Notes: generated from the sequence alone by a model not told the origin. Shown: positions 37,001 to 48,877, numbered from the stretch's first letter. The stretch is DNA of 64,000 nucleotides from Prunus persica (GCF_000346465.2 NC_034009.1:3818199-3882198); one strand, 5' to 3'. A program made the numbers and translations.

Positions 37001-40000
37001 GCCAAAAGCTTGGCACGTTCATCGGCTGCATTACATTCTAGATGTGCATTTGCATATTCATTTCTGACAGCATCAAGTTCCACCTATTGACATCAAGAAA
37101 AATTGAAATTAATGAAAACATAAACTAGATAAAGAAGAATGTGCAATACTCAAAATATAATTAGACATGTAAACATCAAAGGGTGACTAGATCTTATATA
37201 TCAACAAATGCTCAATCACAGCAAAACCCTAAGAGTTTATTATCTGAGTGTAAACACACATGACAGCCTCATACAAGCTAGAAGGTACATCCTTCATTCT
37301 TTTTTTCTTTTCTTTTTTTTAGTTCAAAAAAGTATTTCACCCATTAAGGATATCATTACAATACCAGGGATGGGGAAGACTGGATTGTTTATAGATGGTG
37401 GACGGTTCAGACTTAAGAGTATTTTTTCCATAAAACATAAATGACATCCTCAAGTCACAACCATCCTTGGCATTGTAATAGTTTCCTACTGCACCTTTCT
37501 AGGCACTCTCTCTAGGCATCAAATCTAAAAGTTATTACCACATTTTCCAAAGTACCATTAGTCCTAAAATACACATCCACACAAACAAATATCTAAACTA
37601 TAAACTATAGTGTAAATATACACTGCATTTGTGTCTCAAACCAGCCAAACTAGATTTTCATTCATCCACAAAAGGTCATTAGAATGTAATACAGAAATAC
37701 AGAAATTCTTGAGAATGCACATATGCATGTTGGAGTGGATGCACAAACATATCCTTGTGCACAATGTGAAACATCTGAAAGCACACACACATATTAAATA
37801 TCTAATATATATGTAAGGTCCCTTGAGATATAAATGAGTTCCGAAATGATCGGTGGAAAGGGGATAAATGGACTCTAACCAAGTGGGCCTTGATTTCCTC
37901 CTGTATATTTTCCAAGTCAGATTTTAGCTGGTCAACAACGCTTCTCTGTAGAAAAAGCAAATAGAAAACAGTTAGAGAATGACCTTTTTAGGGAGATATA
38001 GATGGCAGCATCACTATACAGTGAAGTTAGCATAGCTGTCTTCTTGCTAGGATACTAAAGGAGAACAGAAAGTAATGCAAAGATGTCAGGTATGCTTAAT
38101 TCATAAATTCATAATGCATCAACACACTAAATGTTACATAAATGTAATGATGCAATATCACGTTACACAGGTATACCTGTTGGTTATAACTCTCCGTCAG
38201 AGAAGAATTTTCAGCAGCCAAGGACTCTGCTAAAGCACGAGAAGCATCAAGTGCTCGTTGCAAAGAGAACTTTTCTTGTGTCAAATCTTCAATATGCTGC
38301 ATAACAAGAAGATAAATACAAAAAAACCATCAACAATAGAATTCTTCCAAAGCAACATGCTCAGAAGAGTGACATCACAGTTTACATAACTGTACACAAT
38401 TTTCATTAGTTTTTTTCAATTTGGAAGTATACAACCTAAGATCTATGACAAAATGGAAAATAAAACTTAGTTATTATTAGATGTACTAAAAAAACTTAGC
38501 ATGTAATTGTTAAAGTCAATCATTCCTAGAAAAAAGGAAACTGCATACATGTTGGCTTATTTTATGTATTTTTCTCTGCTATGCTAAAGTTAATTATTGT
38601 ACTCAAAGAAGGAAGGCAACTTTTGAGATTAAAACTAGGAGCACACGCTATACCAGTGATGCACCGTATATGATGAGGACATCTTTGTCAAACCCATTAG
38701 GGTTTACAAACGAAAGAGATGGAAGAGGGAATTATTAATTAGTTTCCTAATTTATTTGTTTGTTCCTAGGTTCTCTAAGTTTTCCAGATTTCATTAGGAT
38801 TTTTAGTTTTTCCATATTTCAGTTGGATTTCTAAGTTTCCTATTTTATTTGGATTAAGATTTCTTTCCTAGAATAGGTTTAATTTTCCTTTTCACTATGG
38901 GGTTAGATTATTATATATGCCCCTTCTATGTAATTCATTATGGAGTTGAGTTGTTGAGATATAAAGAAAAGTATATTTTCCAGAGATTGGAGACTACTTG
39001 GTGTGAAGCCAAACCCCTGGAGTGATTCCGGACCTATCCTTGTTCGTTCTATTTTCTGTTTTCCATTGTTTTCACTTCCGCTAAACTACCTAAATTCTCA
39101 ATTCACCCATATCCTACATCAGTATATTCTCAGATGCACTTGAAAAGACAGGTATTTCCATTCTTCAATACAATGTATCCTTAGTATTTCCATGTTGGAT
39201 ACTTTGTTATCATCAACATCTCTTCATTATAACTCTAGCCATCCTCTCACTAACCCCTCAAAAGTCACAGCTACAAAATCAATTGGATGATGATCTTAGT
39301 AATCAACCTATATTTCCATCCAAAAGGAAGCTCCAAAAATCAAAATGCAACTCAATGGACTACATGTGTCACCCTACAAAGGACCTCAATATTTAATTGA
39401 TTAAGGAATTTTCGAAGCTAAAATTACTAAATATATGCAAAAGAAATATCACCAGTGGACATATGTGTAATCATTCCCCATCAGAAAATTAGGGGCAAAT
39501 GGTACCTGTTCCAGAGCAGAAAAATCTTCATTCTGATTAGGAGAATAAAATTCATGTTTTCTCTCCATGCTATTCCCCTCAATTATTGGCCTCTGCTGGT
39601 CCATTCCAGCATTAGGAGGAAATAAAGACTTCACAGAATTCTCAAATGCATGTGCACCAGTTTCAAACTTTGAAAAGGATCTCACAGTATCATCATCCAT
39701 AGATGGCTTACGAAAAGGCGACGAACCTAGAAAACTCATGCCATTTGATTTATAACTGTTGGACATAAGTGATTCCTCAGGTTCACCGTGTTGAAAAACA
39801 GTCCCTGAAGAAGCTTTAGACACATTAATAGAATCCAGGAAAGATGAGCGAGATCTCCTAGAATTAGTTTCAGGTGTAACTGAATATAGTGATGAACTTC
39901 TGGCATCAGATCCAAAACCCATGGATTCAGATGTCTGCACTGCTGTACTCTGCAAATTATGAAACCCACTAGCAGAGCTAGTAAGCTTTCCTTCTCCAAA

Positions 40001-41812
40001 TCTGAAAGTTATAGGATCACTTAAGTCCACACTATTACCATGCATGTTTTTCCCAACTTCATGAGCAAACCCTCTTAAGCTGTTACTGGGCTCAGCCAAG
40101 CCTGCCATGAGGTCCCAAAACATAATTACAGTGAGCATCTTCCTTGGAAGAGAAGATTCAAAGAAATTGCATAAGCTACACTGTGATCATTAGATCAAAA
40201 CACAGGAAATAAAAATCCAAAAATGTATAATTACCTTCATAAAGTGAAGATGGAGGAGGGCCACCAGACACTGTGCTGACATTACTGGCCTCACTTTGAA
40301 GCAATGCGCTGACAGAGTTCTGAGGTGAGATTTTTGTAACAGTGGGATGAGAAGAACCAGAGTTACTTACAGAATCCATCAAAGATATATTATGTTCTTT
40401 GAACTGAAATTCATTCCTTCCATGATAACTGGAATGACTTGTATTGCTATCAAAATCTTGACTTGCTTGTGGTCGTAGGGCAATAGACCGATCAGATGTG
40501 GTCTCACCTGAGTTACCAGTATATTTTTCAAAATCATTATTCATCCCTTTTGTCCCATTGCTATGATTAACGTCTAGTGATCCAGCAAACCCAAAACCGC
40601 CATAGCTCTTATATTCTTGATCACTTGCATGTTTATGCACTTGATCATTAAAATCATATGTTGAAGGACTAGCGTGGGAATTATTCAGGGGAGCTTGTTC
40701 CTTTTTTTGGGAAAAATCAACAGCTTTGTAATCATTGTTGGATGATACAGAAGAAGTTTCAGTATAAGCACCACTAGGTCCATCAGATGTACCAGCACCA
40801 TCTGGGACTGTAACTCGTACAAGTTCAGTTTCTAGAGGTTGTTTCTCATTTGAGCTAACCTCAGGGGCATTGGTTTGGCTAGTGGATGAAGCCTTCTTAG
40901 CTCGCTCTGCTGCTTTTTTCTTACGGAACTCCTCCAACTGCAAAAGTAGGGGAAAAAACCAAATATATGTGAAATTCGACAAACAAATAATGAAATATTT
41001 GGTAAGTTACTTTATCAGAATTGACTAAAATTAGCTACATGCGTATTTATTAACAAAAAATACTGAACTACACAGACAAGAACTAAAATGTTGATCTGTT
41101 TATCACGAGCCTTTGTTGGTTAAACAATTCTTTGTAAAAGTATGGGTGATCTTGACGTTTTAAATTGATTATGCTCTTCTTTCTCTTTCTTTTTCTTACC
41201 ATAAGGCATCCATACACGAACAATGCTGGACACATAACTATGACAACCTAGTCCTATCTGCATTTTCTTTTTCAAAATAACAAGTGGGGTAGCATGCAAT
41301 CTCATCTGTTGTCCGTCTAATGTTTATTCGATGCAACAAAAATACTGCTAAATCATTTTGTTCCTGCTAGCTCAAAACAAGATGTAAAGGTTGAACATAG
41401 ACACTCAAAAACATCAAGATTCAATATTTATCGCAGTTCCTGTACTGTCTCTAAGCATTATAAGCCAAACAAAACGATTTCCTGAACCCAAAAAAAATGT
41501 GTTTTTAATCATATGTCAATAGTAGGGAACACAATATCTTCACTATGACAGCAACCAAGTATAGATTCCGACCGTACAAGTGCAAACCAGACAATTGGAT
41601 TAAAATTCAAAGCGAAGAGTCAATCATTTCACATTTCCAAATAAACAATTGCAGATACATATATTATGCACAAACATGCAGACTTATGTAAAATTACATT
41701 TGAACAATTTGAACGGAACTGGATAGTAATCGAATAGAAAAAATACCTTGCGCTTTCCAGCTTCCAAATCCTTTAGTTTTCGCGAGTTGGGCAATACTTG
41801 AGCTGAAGCCAT
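32629..41812 (-). CDS. BLI: BLISTER-like protein, 13 exons, coiled-coil regulator linked to Polycomb
   Basis: Exons: 41747-41812, 40235-40937, 39506-40101, 38177-38296, 37880-37945, 36973-37083, 36531-36607, 36173-36240, 35329-35439, 34164-34327, 33728-33796, 32963-33118, 32629-32709. They total 2388 bases, 795 aa, with GT-AG sites and continuous frame. The protein starts MASAQVLPNSRK, followed by LEEFRKKKAAERAKKAS. A long Ser/Asn-rich, low-complexity middle (residues 35-455) precedes a mostly alpha-helical, Glu/Lys/Leu-rich half (about 456-770) likely to form coiled coils, and a basic tail (GGPSRRRTSKLL). Arabidopsis BLISTER has this layout, binds the PRC2 subunit CURLY LEAF and affects development and stress responses. 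Function is inferred from that resemblance. Start chosen as the ATG at 41812 because the conserved N terminus follows. No lesion seen. Confidence 0.88.
34021..34075. repeat. Microsatellite (GA)n in BLISTER-like intron 10
   Basis: About 27 GA units between exons 10 and 11 of the BLISTER-like gene. Confidence 0.93.
38654..39120 (+). mobile_element. Candidate solo LTR in BLISTER-like intron 3
   Basis: A block of about 465 bases begins TGATGCACC, ends CCTACATCA, carries a TATA-like attatatatgcccc near 38910, and has the T-rich texture of small Copia/TRIM LTRs. No matching target duplication could be read at the edges, so the ends and class are uncertain. Confidence 0.35.
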
Positions 41813-42525
41813 TTAATCTCCAAAACTCACACAGTTTCAAACATATGAATGCACAATTCCCACCACCTCCCCCGCAAACCCCTAACGAACGAAAACCCTA
41901 CGAAACAAACAAAACAAAACCCTACAAAACCACAGAGATACCCGGATCAAGGAATTGAGCAATGACGCGCAATTCAAATTCGATCAACGGTCGGTTTCAA
42001 TTTCGAATTCAAAACGTAAAAATCGAATCTTCGTAGAGAAATCAGAAAATATGTATAAAGCCCTAATTTCTGTAGGAACAAAGAGCCCGATCTGATCGGA
42101 GAGATGGAGAGCTCTGTGAAAATCTTTGGTTCTGGCAGATCTCCCCCTTTGCTCTCTCCCCTCTCCCTCGCCTCCTTTCTCTCTCTCTTTTTTTTTTCTG
42201 TGCGTTTTGTTTTCTCAATTTACTTTTTTTTTTTTAAATTTTTGCGTGGATGATGATATTACGTGGCGGTAATGAGGGATTTTCAATTTGGGCTTTTTGT
42301 AGGTTTTTTTTTATTCGTTTAATTATTTATTTGTTTTTTGGTGTGTTTTGTTGGGGTGGCGTCGAAGAGATGATTGATTATGGCTACGTAATGAATTTGA
42401 ATTGGCGACCAAAAGGCCTTTTCGGATTGTGATTTGTGACAATGCTATTAAACTGTTGGTAACGTACCTATGAATTGTATACCAAATTTTGGATTTTGTT
42501 ACAAAGTAATTAATTTCTAAGTGTT
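41813..42525. other. Promoter and leader region of the BLISTER-like gene
   Basis: On the minus strand, a leader runs upstream of 41812 with A-rich and CT/GA-rich tracts (42140-42195 on the plus strand is CT-rich). No clear TATA box. The plus-strand ORF 42250-42432 has no recognisable similarity. Confidence 0.4.
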
Positions 42526-42602
42526 ATAGCGTAAGGTCAAAATTTATGAATTTATCTTATCAAATTTGACTCAAGAGATCTCGATTAACAGTAAGATCAT
42601 TG

Positions 42603-42665
42603 TAGCTCAAGTGGTAGTTACTTTTACAGCTAAGAACATGTATTCGAATCTCCTACCTCTTTTTA
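42603..42665 (+). mobile_element. tRNA-like SINE head
   Basis: tgtagctcaagtggtagtt matches a pol III box A and gtattcgaatctcc a box B at tRNA-like spacing. It is not a foldable tRNA gene with an acceptor stem. The sister copy is at 49710-49772. Confidence 0.4.
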
Positions 42666-42715
42666 TCACTTATGTCACATAACAAAACAAAACAAAAGGT
42701 TGATATTACAAATAA

Positions 42716-43242
42716 AGGGTTAATTGTTTTATTAGTCCCTGAGTTTAGACCCGATTTGTATTTGAGTACCTCAATTTTCAAAATAGTTCTCGTGGTCCTT
42801 CAACTTCAGTTTCGTTAGAACAAATGGTCATTTCCTTAATTTTGTTAATTTTTCTGTTAAATGCATGGACAAAATGGTATTTTTGTATCAAAATTGATAA
42901 AAATATGAATAAAAAATTTAAAAATTAAAATTAAACCCTCTCTCTCTCTCCCTCTATCCCGATTTCTACTCCCCCAAAACTTAAAATTTTTTTTTGGTTG
43001 GTTTTTTATTTAATTTTCTTTTATTGTTATTTTAAAGATATAATTTTTTATTCATTTTTTTTGTTTTAATATAAAAATATCATTTTGCCCCTGCATTTCA
43101 CTGAAAAAGTTAACAAAATTGATGGCAAGACCATTTGTCCTAACGAAAGTGATGTTAAAGGACCACGGGAACCATTTTGAAAATTGAGGTACTCAAATGC
43201 AAATCAGGTCTAAGTTCATGGACTAATAAAATGATTAACCCT
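42716..43242. mobile_element. hAT-like MITE with 8-base target duplication
   Basis: Terminal inverted repeats AGGGTTAAT...ATTAACCCT with arms of about 130 bases, flanked by ACAAATAA at 42708-42715 and 43243-43250. Unit 2 has the single uninserted site near 49817. The 8-base duplication points to the hAT superfamily. No transposase. Confidence 0.85.
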
Positions 43243-43381
43243 ACAAATAAACCAAACATTCTTATTATTTTTTTGACTGCAATATAGAAACCTTCGGCTA
43301 GTGTATACATACTTCGTAATTTTCTGATTTTTTTTTTTTGAAGAAAAAATAAAATTACAACCCAAATCCTTTTGGGCAAGC

Positions 43382-43634
43382 TGTCACATTCGGGGATGGG
43401 ATCTGCCGTAGCACGATATTGTCCGCTTTGGGCTCCCCTCTCTACCCTCACGGTTTTGTTTCTAGGAACTCACAAGCAACTTCCCAATGGGTCACCCATC
43501 CTAGAATTGCTATAGCCCAAACTCACTTAACTTCGGAGTTGGTGAGCTCCCAAAAGGCCTCGTGCTAAATGGAGATTGACATGTACATACAAGACACATC
43601 ACCTCCTCTCCGTTGGTCAATGTGGGATGTTACA
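43382..43634 (-). mobile_element. Cassandra-type solo LTR with 5S rRNA-like core
   Basis: Reads TGTAACATCCC...AATGTGACA on the minus strand, 253 bases, flanked by CAAGC (43377-43381 and 43635-43639). Unit 2 has the empty site near 49953. Its middle (about 43476-43548) resembles the 3' half of 5S rRNA in antisense to the plus strand: ggatgggtgacc and aactccgaagttaag on the minus strand. Cassandra is the TRIM family known for this feature. It is a solo LTR left by recombination. Confidence 0.88.
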
Positions 43635-43744
43635 CAAGCAGGTCCAAAGAGATTGAAATAAAAGCATTTACTAGATAAAGGGGAGCTAAAATTGAAAACA
43701 AAGGAATTCATAGAGCATACAAAATATATATATATATATATATA

Positions 43745-44138
43745 CAGTCCCCTTCTATTGAGGGATTCTTCAAATAATTTTATTTGAGGGACGCCCTTTA
43801 GGGTACCCTACAATTTTTTTCCCAATGATCCAAATCATTTATTTTTTAGGTCTTCATTTATAGATCATCCTTACAAAAAATTAGACAAATCGGAAACCGT
43901 TTCGACATCCAATTGTATCTTACAAAATCAATGAACACAGTGCTTCAAGAAAATGCTAAAATTTCAATAACTTAATTGAGTGGTCAAATGATATCGGATT
44001 CAAGTGATTTTTTGTAGAGATGATCTTTAAATGAGTATCTACAAAATAGACGGTTTGGATTAGTGAAATACACTCTGGAATAGGGCCTACAAGGGGTGTC
44101 CCTCAAATAAGCTTATTTGAGGGATCCCTCAATGGAAG

Positions 44139-44144
<6 letters not shown>
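43745..44144. mobile_element. Fold-back MITE in a TA microsatellite
   Basis: The arms ccttctattgagggattc and gagggatccctcaatggaag form an inverted repeat, and a further inner pair (atttgagggacgcc / ggtgtccctcaaat) also matches. It lies inside a TA run (43725-43744, 44145-44186); unit 2 has an uninterrupted TA run at 50152-50188. Confidence 0.75.
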
Positions 44145-44188
<44 letters not shown>

Positions 44189-44199
44189 CTTGGTAGGTT

Positions 44200-45777
44200 T
44201 CAGACTCGATCAGGGACACGAGATTTCCTCAGGCGTGTCATATGGGCCAGCAATTTTTGGTAGTCAGGAAGGTTGTCTTTGATCACAGGAACTTGCTTGA
44301 AATTCTGAACCCATGCATGCAGCCGAGGCAAAGTGCTTGCCTCCAGAACCTTGACACCAACCATTTCTTCAGTGGCCTCAAACCAGTGAGGCAACCAACC
44401 ATGTGTTATGTCTACCAAGCTTATAGTTTCACCCCCCAAAAAACTTCTTGTCTCCGAGGCCTTGCTCTTCCAATATTTTCAGGTTTTCCAATACTGCTTG
44501 TATTGTCTTTTCTCGCTCTTCCCCGGCAGTTAATTCTAAGAGTGGACCAAAAATGGGAGGCTAAATTCAAAGTATATAAGCACTTGTATTGATATTGTAA
44601 AGCAAAGTGAATTTGTAGAATAAAAGTAAATTTAGATTTTAGCTAAAAAAAACTTTCACTTTTGGACCATATATGTGTGAGTCACAATGATCCAATGTTA
44701 CATTTATAATGAGACCTATTGCTATGTTGATGTACTTGACACCAGGTCTTGGGCCACACTATTTTCAGGTCCAATGGCAGAGTCCCCGCCCTCAGGGAAC
44801 TCAGTCTCTTTTGTCTCTTTGCCATAACATTTTCATTACGAACTACAAAGACAGAAAAGTGGGTCTTCTTATTAGACACCATTCAACCTTGATCCAATGT
44901 ACAGAGAATATACTATTTTTTTTACTCAAAACACAACACAATTCAACATACTTACAATACTAACTAAACTTCTAATATAGTCAGTTAATTGCTAATACAA
45001 AAAACTGAAACACCCTTAGCATCCAATCACTTCTTCTCAGCCTTTTTGGCTGATCGTGGCTAGATCTAAGGCAATTTCCTACTTTTGGCCCCCTGATGGT
45101 TGTGTTCTTGATATTTTGGGCACTGGGTGTAGATCTCCTTTGATCTATCTTCTGTGGAGGTGGAGTTGAAGCATCTGGTGGGATCTACTATCTTATGGTG
45201 GTGTGGGATCGTGTGTGGTGCTGGTGATGCCGTGACTTTTACTTAAAGGTCAAGGTGGAATTTGAGTGGTACTATATGGTGTTTCCAGTTCCAAAAATGG
45301 ATGAGAGTTGGTTCTTTGACATGATATCCCATCCCAGCATTGGTGCATCACTCAAACATATGTTCATAGACTGTCTCAAAAATTGAACTATAACAAACAG
45401 AAAGAAAAAAAAAAAAAGCAGATGATACAAAAAGTGATGAAATGAAAATGGAAACTACGCACCTGATACACATAAAATTGGATCCAAAACCGCGCGGAGG
45501 CTCTTTCGTGAGCATCTTGAGGCAGCAGACGATAATTCCCCGGCCAAGTTTCTTCGATGTATTCAAGGATGACAGAGGACTCGGCAATCGGCTTGCCACG
45601 ATGAACAAGCACCGGGACCTTCTTGTGAACTGGGTTGAGCTGCAAAAGCAATTCACTCTTGTTTGAAAGGTCTTCTTCTATGTACTCATATTTCACACCC
45701 TTGAGCTTTAGAGCCCATATCACTCTGTAAACATATGGGCTTGGCCAAAACCCTATTAGCTTCACTTCTTCTTCCAT
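44200..45777 (-). pseudogene. GSTU: Tau-class glutathione S-transferase pseudogene (GST copy 1)
   Basis: Exon 1 (45463-45777) is intact and almost identical to copy 2: 105 aa with WPSPYVYR and AESS motifs. Exon 2 carries an extra C in the run at 44432-44437 (six, against five in copy 2 near 50433). On the coding strand this puts TGA right after KKFFGG, about 45 codons into exon 2. The exon 2 acceptor region has also lost bases (TTTAG in place of TATCAG), though a shifted AG could keep frame. The rest of the C-terminal domain (44200-44439) is preserved but out of frame. A protein made here would lack most of the helical substrate-binding domain. A sequencing error in the homopolymer is the main alternative. 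Confidence 0.85.
44850..45340 (+). other. Unit 1-specific insertion with a U2 snRNA-like hairpin
   Basis: No counterpart in unit 2. Near 45029-45058 the sequence cttcttctcagccttt then ttggctgatc resembles the first 30 bases of U2 snRNA (hairpin of ggcc/ggct type). The similarity fades after that. It could be a U2-related retrosequence, part of a SINE or LINE, or chance. Confidence 0.3.
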
Positions 45778-46517
45778 TGTTGACGTGTTGAGGTCAAGAC
45801 AGGAGGCTCATAGTCATAGCAGTCTAAATTTTGGTTGCTGATATAATAATGTCTGAATTTTGACTTGGCTTTAGTGGTAGCTTGTAACTTTTGTAAGTAA
45901 GACAAAATGAAAATTCTCGATCTTCATTGCTCGCTGATTACGTTACAAGAAAATTCTTCTCTAAGAGCATTTCCACCAGTTGCCTCTTGCCATGGCAAGA
46001 TTAGCCCTAGGGCAGGCACTATTCATGTGAATAGTGGCTGCCCTAGCCCCCTTCAGCAAAATGTGTTTCCAGCAGTTGGGGCTTGACATGACAAATACTA
46101 TTCATTTTTTGTTTTTTTCACAACTTTGTTTACTTAAACAATTAATTTGGATAATATTTTCGGATAAGATTTTTGGGTTCCTACGTGTCAATACTATTCA
46201 TATCGGATAAGATTTTCGGTTTCAAATTTCAGATAAATTTCAAATTTCAGATACATTTCAAAATTCAAATTTCAGATAAATTCAAAATGTCAAATTTCAG
46301 ATACATTTCGAAATTCAAATTTCAGATAAATTTGAATTTTGAAATTTCATTTGAATTTCAAATTTCAGATAAAATTTTCACCCTCTAAGATTGCGCCGCA
46401 TGTCATATCTATCTGTGTACATTTTTCTATAAAATCAGAGGTTCAGCTCATACCTCCCACACCAGTTCTTCTCTACATTTCCATTTCTCAAATTTTAGAT
46501 TTCATTCTCCATTCTCA

Positions 46518-46833
46518 ATGGCAGACATGGAAGAGGTTTTGGAGAGGCAAGAGCGAGAAACTAGAGAAAGAATGCGTAGACGAGCTGCAAGCAAAAGGGC
46601 GCAGAGAGAACTAGATGAGCAACTTGGCATAGCAGTTGCTTTGCTGGAGGAAGAAAAGCAGGCTCGCCGTGGTTCACGAGAAGGCCGTCGCCCAAATGTG
46701 GACAGACATAGACATTCCCGGGGTAAGAATCTTATGGAAGATTATTTTATCCCACAATCTCTGTACTCTGATGTTCATTTTCGAGGGAGATATAGAATGC
46801 AACCCCATTTGTTCAAAAAAATCATGCAACTAA
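46518..46833 (+). pseudogene. Truncated Harbinger transposase (N-terminal part only)
   Basis: An ORF starting at 46518 encodes a Glu/Arg-rich helical N terminus, then LMEDYFIPQSLYSDVHFRGR and YRMQPHLFKKIMQ, as at the start of plant Harbinger (HARBI1-like) transposases. After about residue 106 the similarity ends; the frame runs on to 47000 through T-rich sequence encoding hydrophobic residues. The DDE nuclease domain is absent, so the element cannot move by itself. Confidence 0.8.
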
Positions 46834-46960
46834 TAAACATGTTTTTATTTTATTATGTTTATGTTGTATGTTGTTTATTTTTTGTTGTGAGTGGGTTGTT
46901 TATGTTTTATGCTTTGGTTGTGGGTTGTTTATTTTTTATGCTTTGGTTGTGGTTTGTTTT

Positions 46961-48097
46961 TTATGTATGGAATGTTTTGAATAAAAAGGATTTTTGTTGA
47001 ATATTTTCTTCATTTAACCAATCCGTGTTGCTAGGTCTATCGTCACGAAAAAGTCTTCGTCTCATAACATCCCTTCGTTCTAGCTTCCAAAATTGTTTTG
47101 TTTCAAGGGACATATGGCTTGTATCCATGGCCATGGTTTCCCGATCTTTTTTTTCAATGTTTTGTTCGCGTACATACTCCATTTCGTTGCGTACATACTC
47201 CCTTTCTTTTGCATATTCTACTTGAATAGCCAAATCGTGCTCTTGTTGTTTCAAGTCCATTTCAATTCTCATGGCTTGGTGCTTTGAAAGTTCCTCCAAA
47301 AATTGAGATGTATTCTTGCTAGAATTACTCCCTCTCTTCGCCTTCGCCGCCTTCCTCCCAATAGGCCTTGGATTATTTTCAATGGGTGACTCGGTACTCA
47401 TCGGGGAATTCATAGGTGAATCCGATGCCAGCGTCTCATGAAGTGGAGTCTCGTTCAAGACTACCGTCGGACCGGTTGGAATAATTTGGAATCTCTTACA
47501 AGTCTTCACCACCTCCCAACAATGGGTATGGTTGAAACTTTTTTTCCGTTGACCAGTAGCACCAAACCACATTTGTGCTTGTATAATCTATAAAAAAAAA
47601 TGAAATGGAAATGCAAGAGAATTTTTAAAATATTGGCAATGCAACATGTAAAAAAAACTAATGGAAATTAAAGAAATAATAAAAAAATGCAACATGTATT
47701 AAAAAAACTAGAGACATATTAACAGAATATATAAATTGCAAGAAACATTTAAATAAAAATTAATATGACATAGAAATTAATAGAAGAAAAATGACAAATA
47801 ATTTACCTCACTGCTAAGATTTTCTCTGCTTCGATGGTTGTCAATCGCTTTTGCTAAGGCATTTCTCCATTTCCCCAACTCTTTATTAAGAACTTTCCAC
47901 CTACTGGATAATGTCATTTCTGTACGTGTAGAACCAATTGCCCTTTCACAAAATGCTTGATGAATTTTTTTCCACATATGAGAAAATTTAATCTCATTGC
48001 CCGTTACGGGACAATGACTAACTTGGACCCAAGCCTCACACAAGCTAACAGCTTCCATCATGCTCCATGCCCCTCTATTTTCATTAGAAGAACCCAT
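46961..48097 (-). CDS. Harbinger accessory protein, Myb/SANT-like with NAM-associated C-terminal domain, 2 exons
   Basis: Exons 47807-48097 and 46961-47587 join at GT-AG in phase 0 to give 305 aa. Residues about 8-90 resemble the Myb/SANT-like (trihelix) DNA-binding domain of Harbinger ORF1 (GAWSMMEAVSLCEAWVQV, then FSHMWKKIHQAF and RWKVLNKELGKW). After a Ser/Pro/Thr linker, the second half is a charged helical region (RKAAKAKRGSNSSK, then long Glu/Lys/Arg stretches) like the NAM-associated C-terminal domain. In active elements this protein helps bring the transposase to the terminal repeats. It is open and complete here although the transposase is not. Confidence 0.8.
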
Positions 48098-48877
48098 AAT
48101 ATGCTAGAAAAAAATTACAACTTCAAAGTGAAAAAATATTGAATAGAAAGTGAATAAATTTTGAGGAGAAAGTGAACAATAGTAGAAGGAGAAGAAAATA
48201 TATGAGGATTTGGTGTTAAAAATGAAGAGTATTGGTTGGTATTTATACACAAAAAATTCTGTAATTTTTGTGTATTTTTTTTAAAAAAATTCGATTTTTT
48301 TTCAATTTTTTATTATAGAAAAATTGGCTGCCGTTGGATTGAAGAAAAAATTCCAATCGGAGCGACCAGAGGTTGCCAAGTGTCAAGTACCCGTTGACGG
48401 CCACTGTAGCGGTGATTTGAAATTTTTTTTAACGTTGGCGCTTGCAATGCACGCGCCAACGGTAAAAAAAATTCAAAACCTCCAGGGCTGACGCCAGCAT
48501 GGCGTCAGCAATTTTGTCCGCGCCCTCGGGCCTGAACTCGGGCCAAAATCGCCTTCTGGCCTGCCCGTTTTGGTGGCCCCCATGCTCGCCCGGACTGAGT
48601 CTTGGTTGCTGGACTTTGTTTTTTTGCCCAAACCCCCCCCAGCCCGAGTCCAACAGCACTGCTGGACTTGCTCTAATAGATGTTGACAGAAACCACTTGT
48701 TTCAAATAGGACAAAACAAAGCCCTTCAAATTTCAAACCTCCCAATTTTATTTTATTTAGAAAAAATGTGATTCCTATGGAGCTTGTACATGTCAGTAGG
48801 TGGAATTTACATAAAGTTAGTCAGTCCTGATTTCGAATATCTGTGTGTGACTTGGAAAGGATAGAAAAAGAAAACTT

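Larger units (their letters stand above)
45965..48673. mobile_element. PIF/Harbinger-type DNA transposon, internally deleted
   Basis: Terminal inverted repeats GAGCATTTCCACCAG and CTGCTGGACTTGCTC, flanked by the 3-base duplication TAA (45962-45964, 48674-48676). The empty site in unit 2 is near 52309. TAA-type targets and the GAGCATxTCCAxCAG terminus are hallmarks of PIF/Harbinger. It carries a truncated transposase gene (+) and an intact Myb/SANT-like gene (-), arranged tail to tail. Subterminal palindrome-like segments (for example acgttggcgc...gcgccaacg near 48432-48463) may bind its proteins. Confidence 0.9.
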
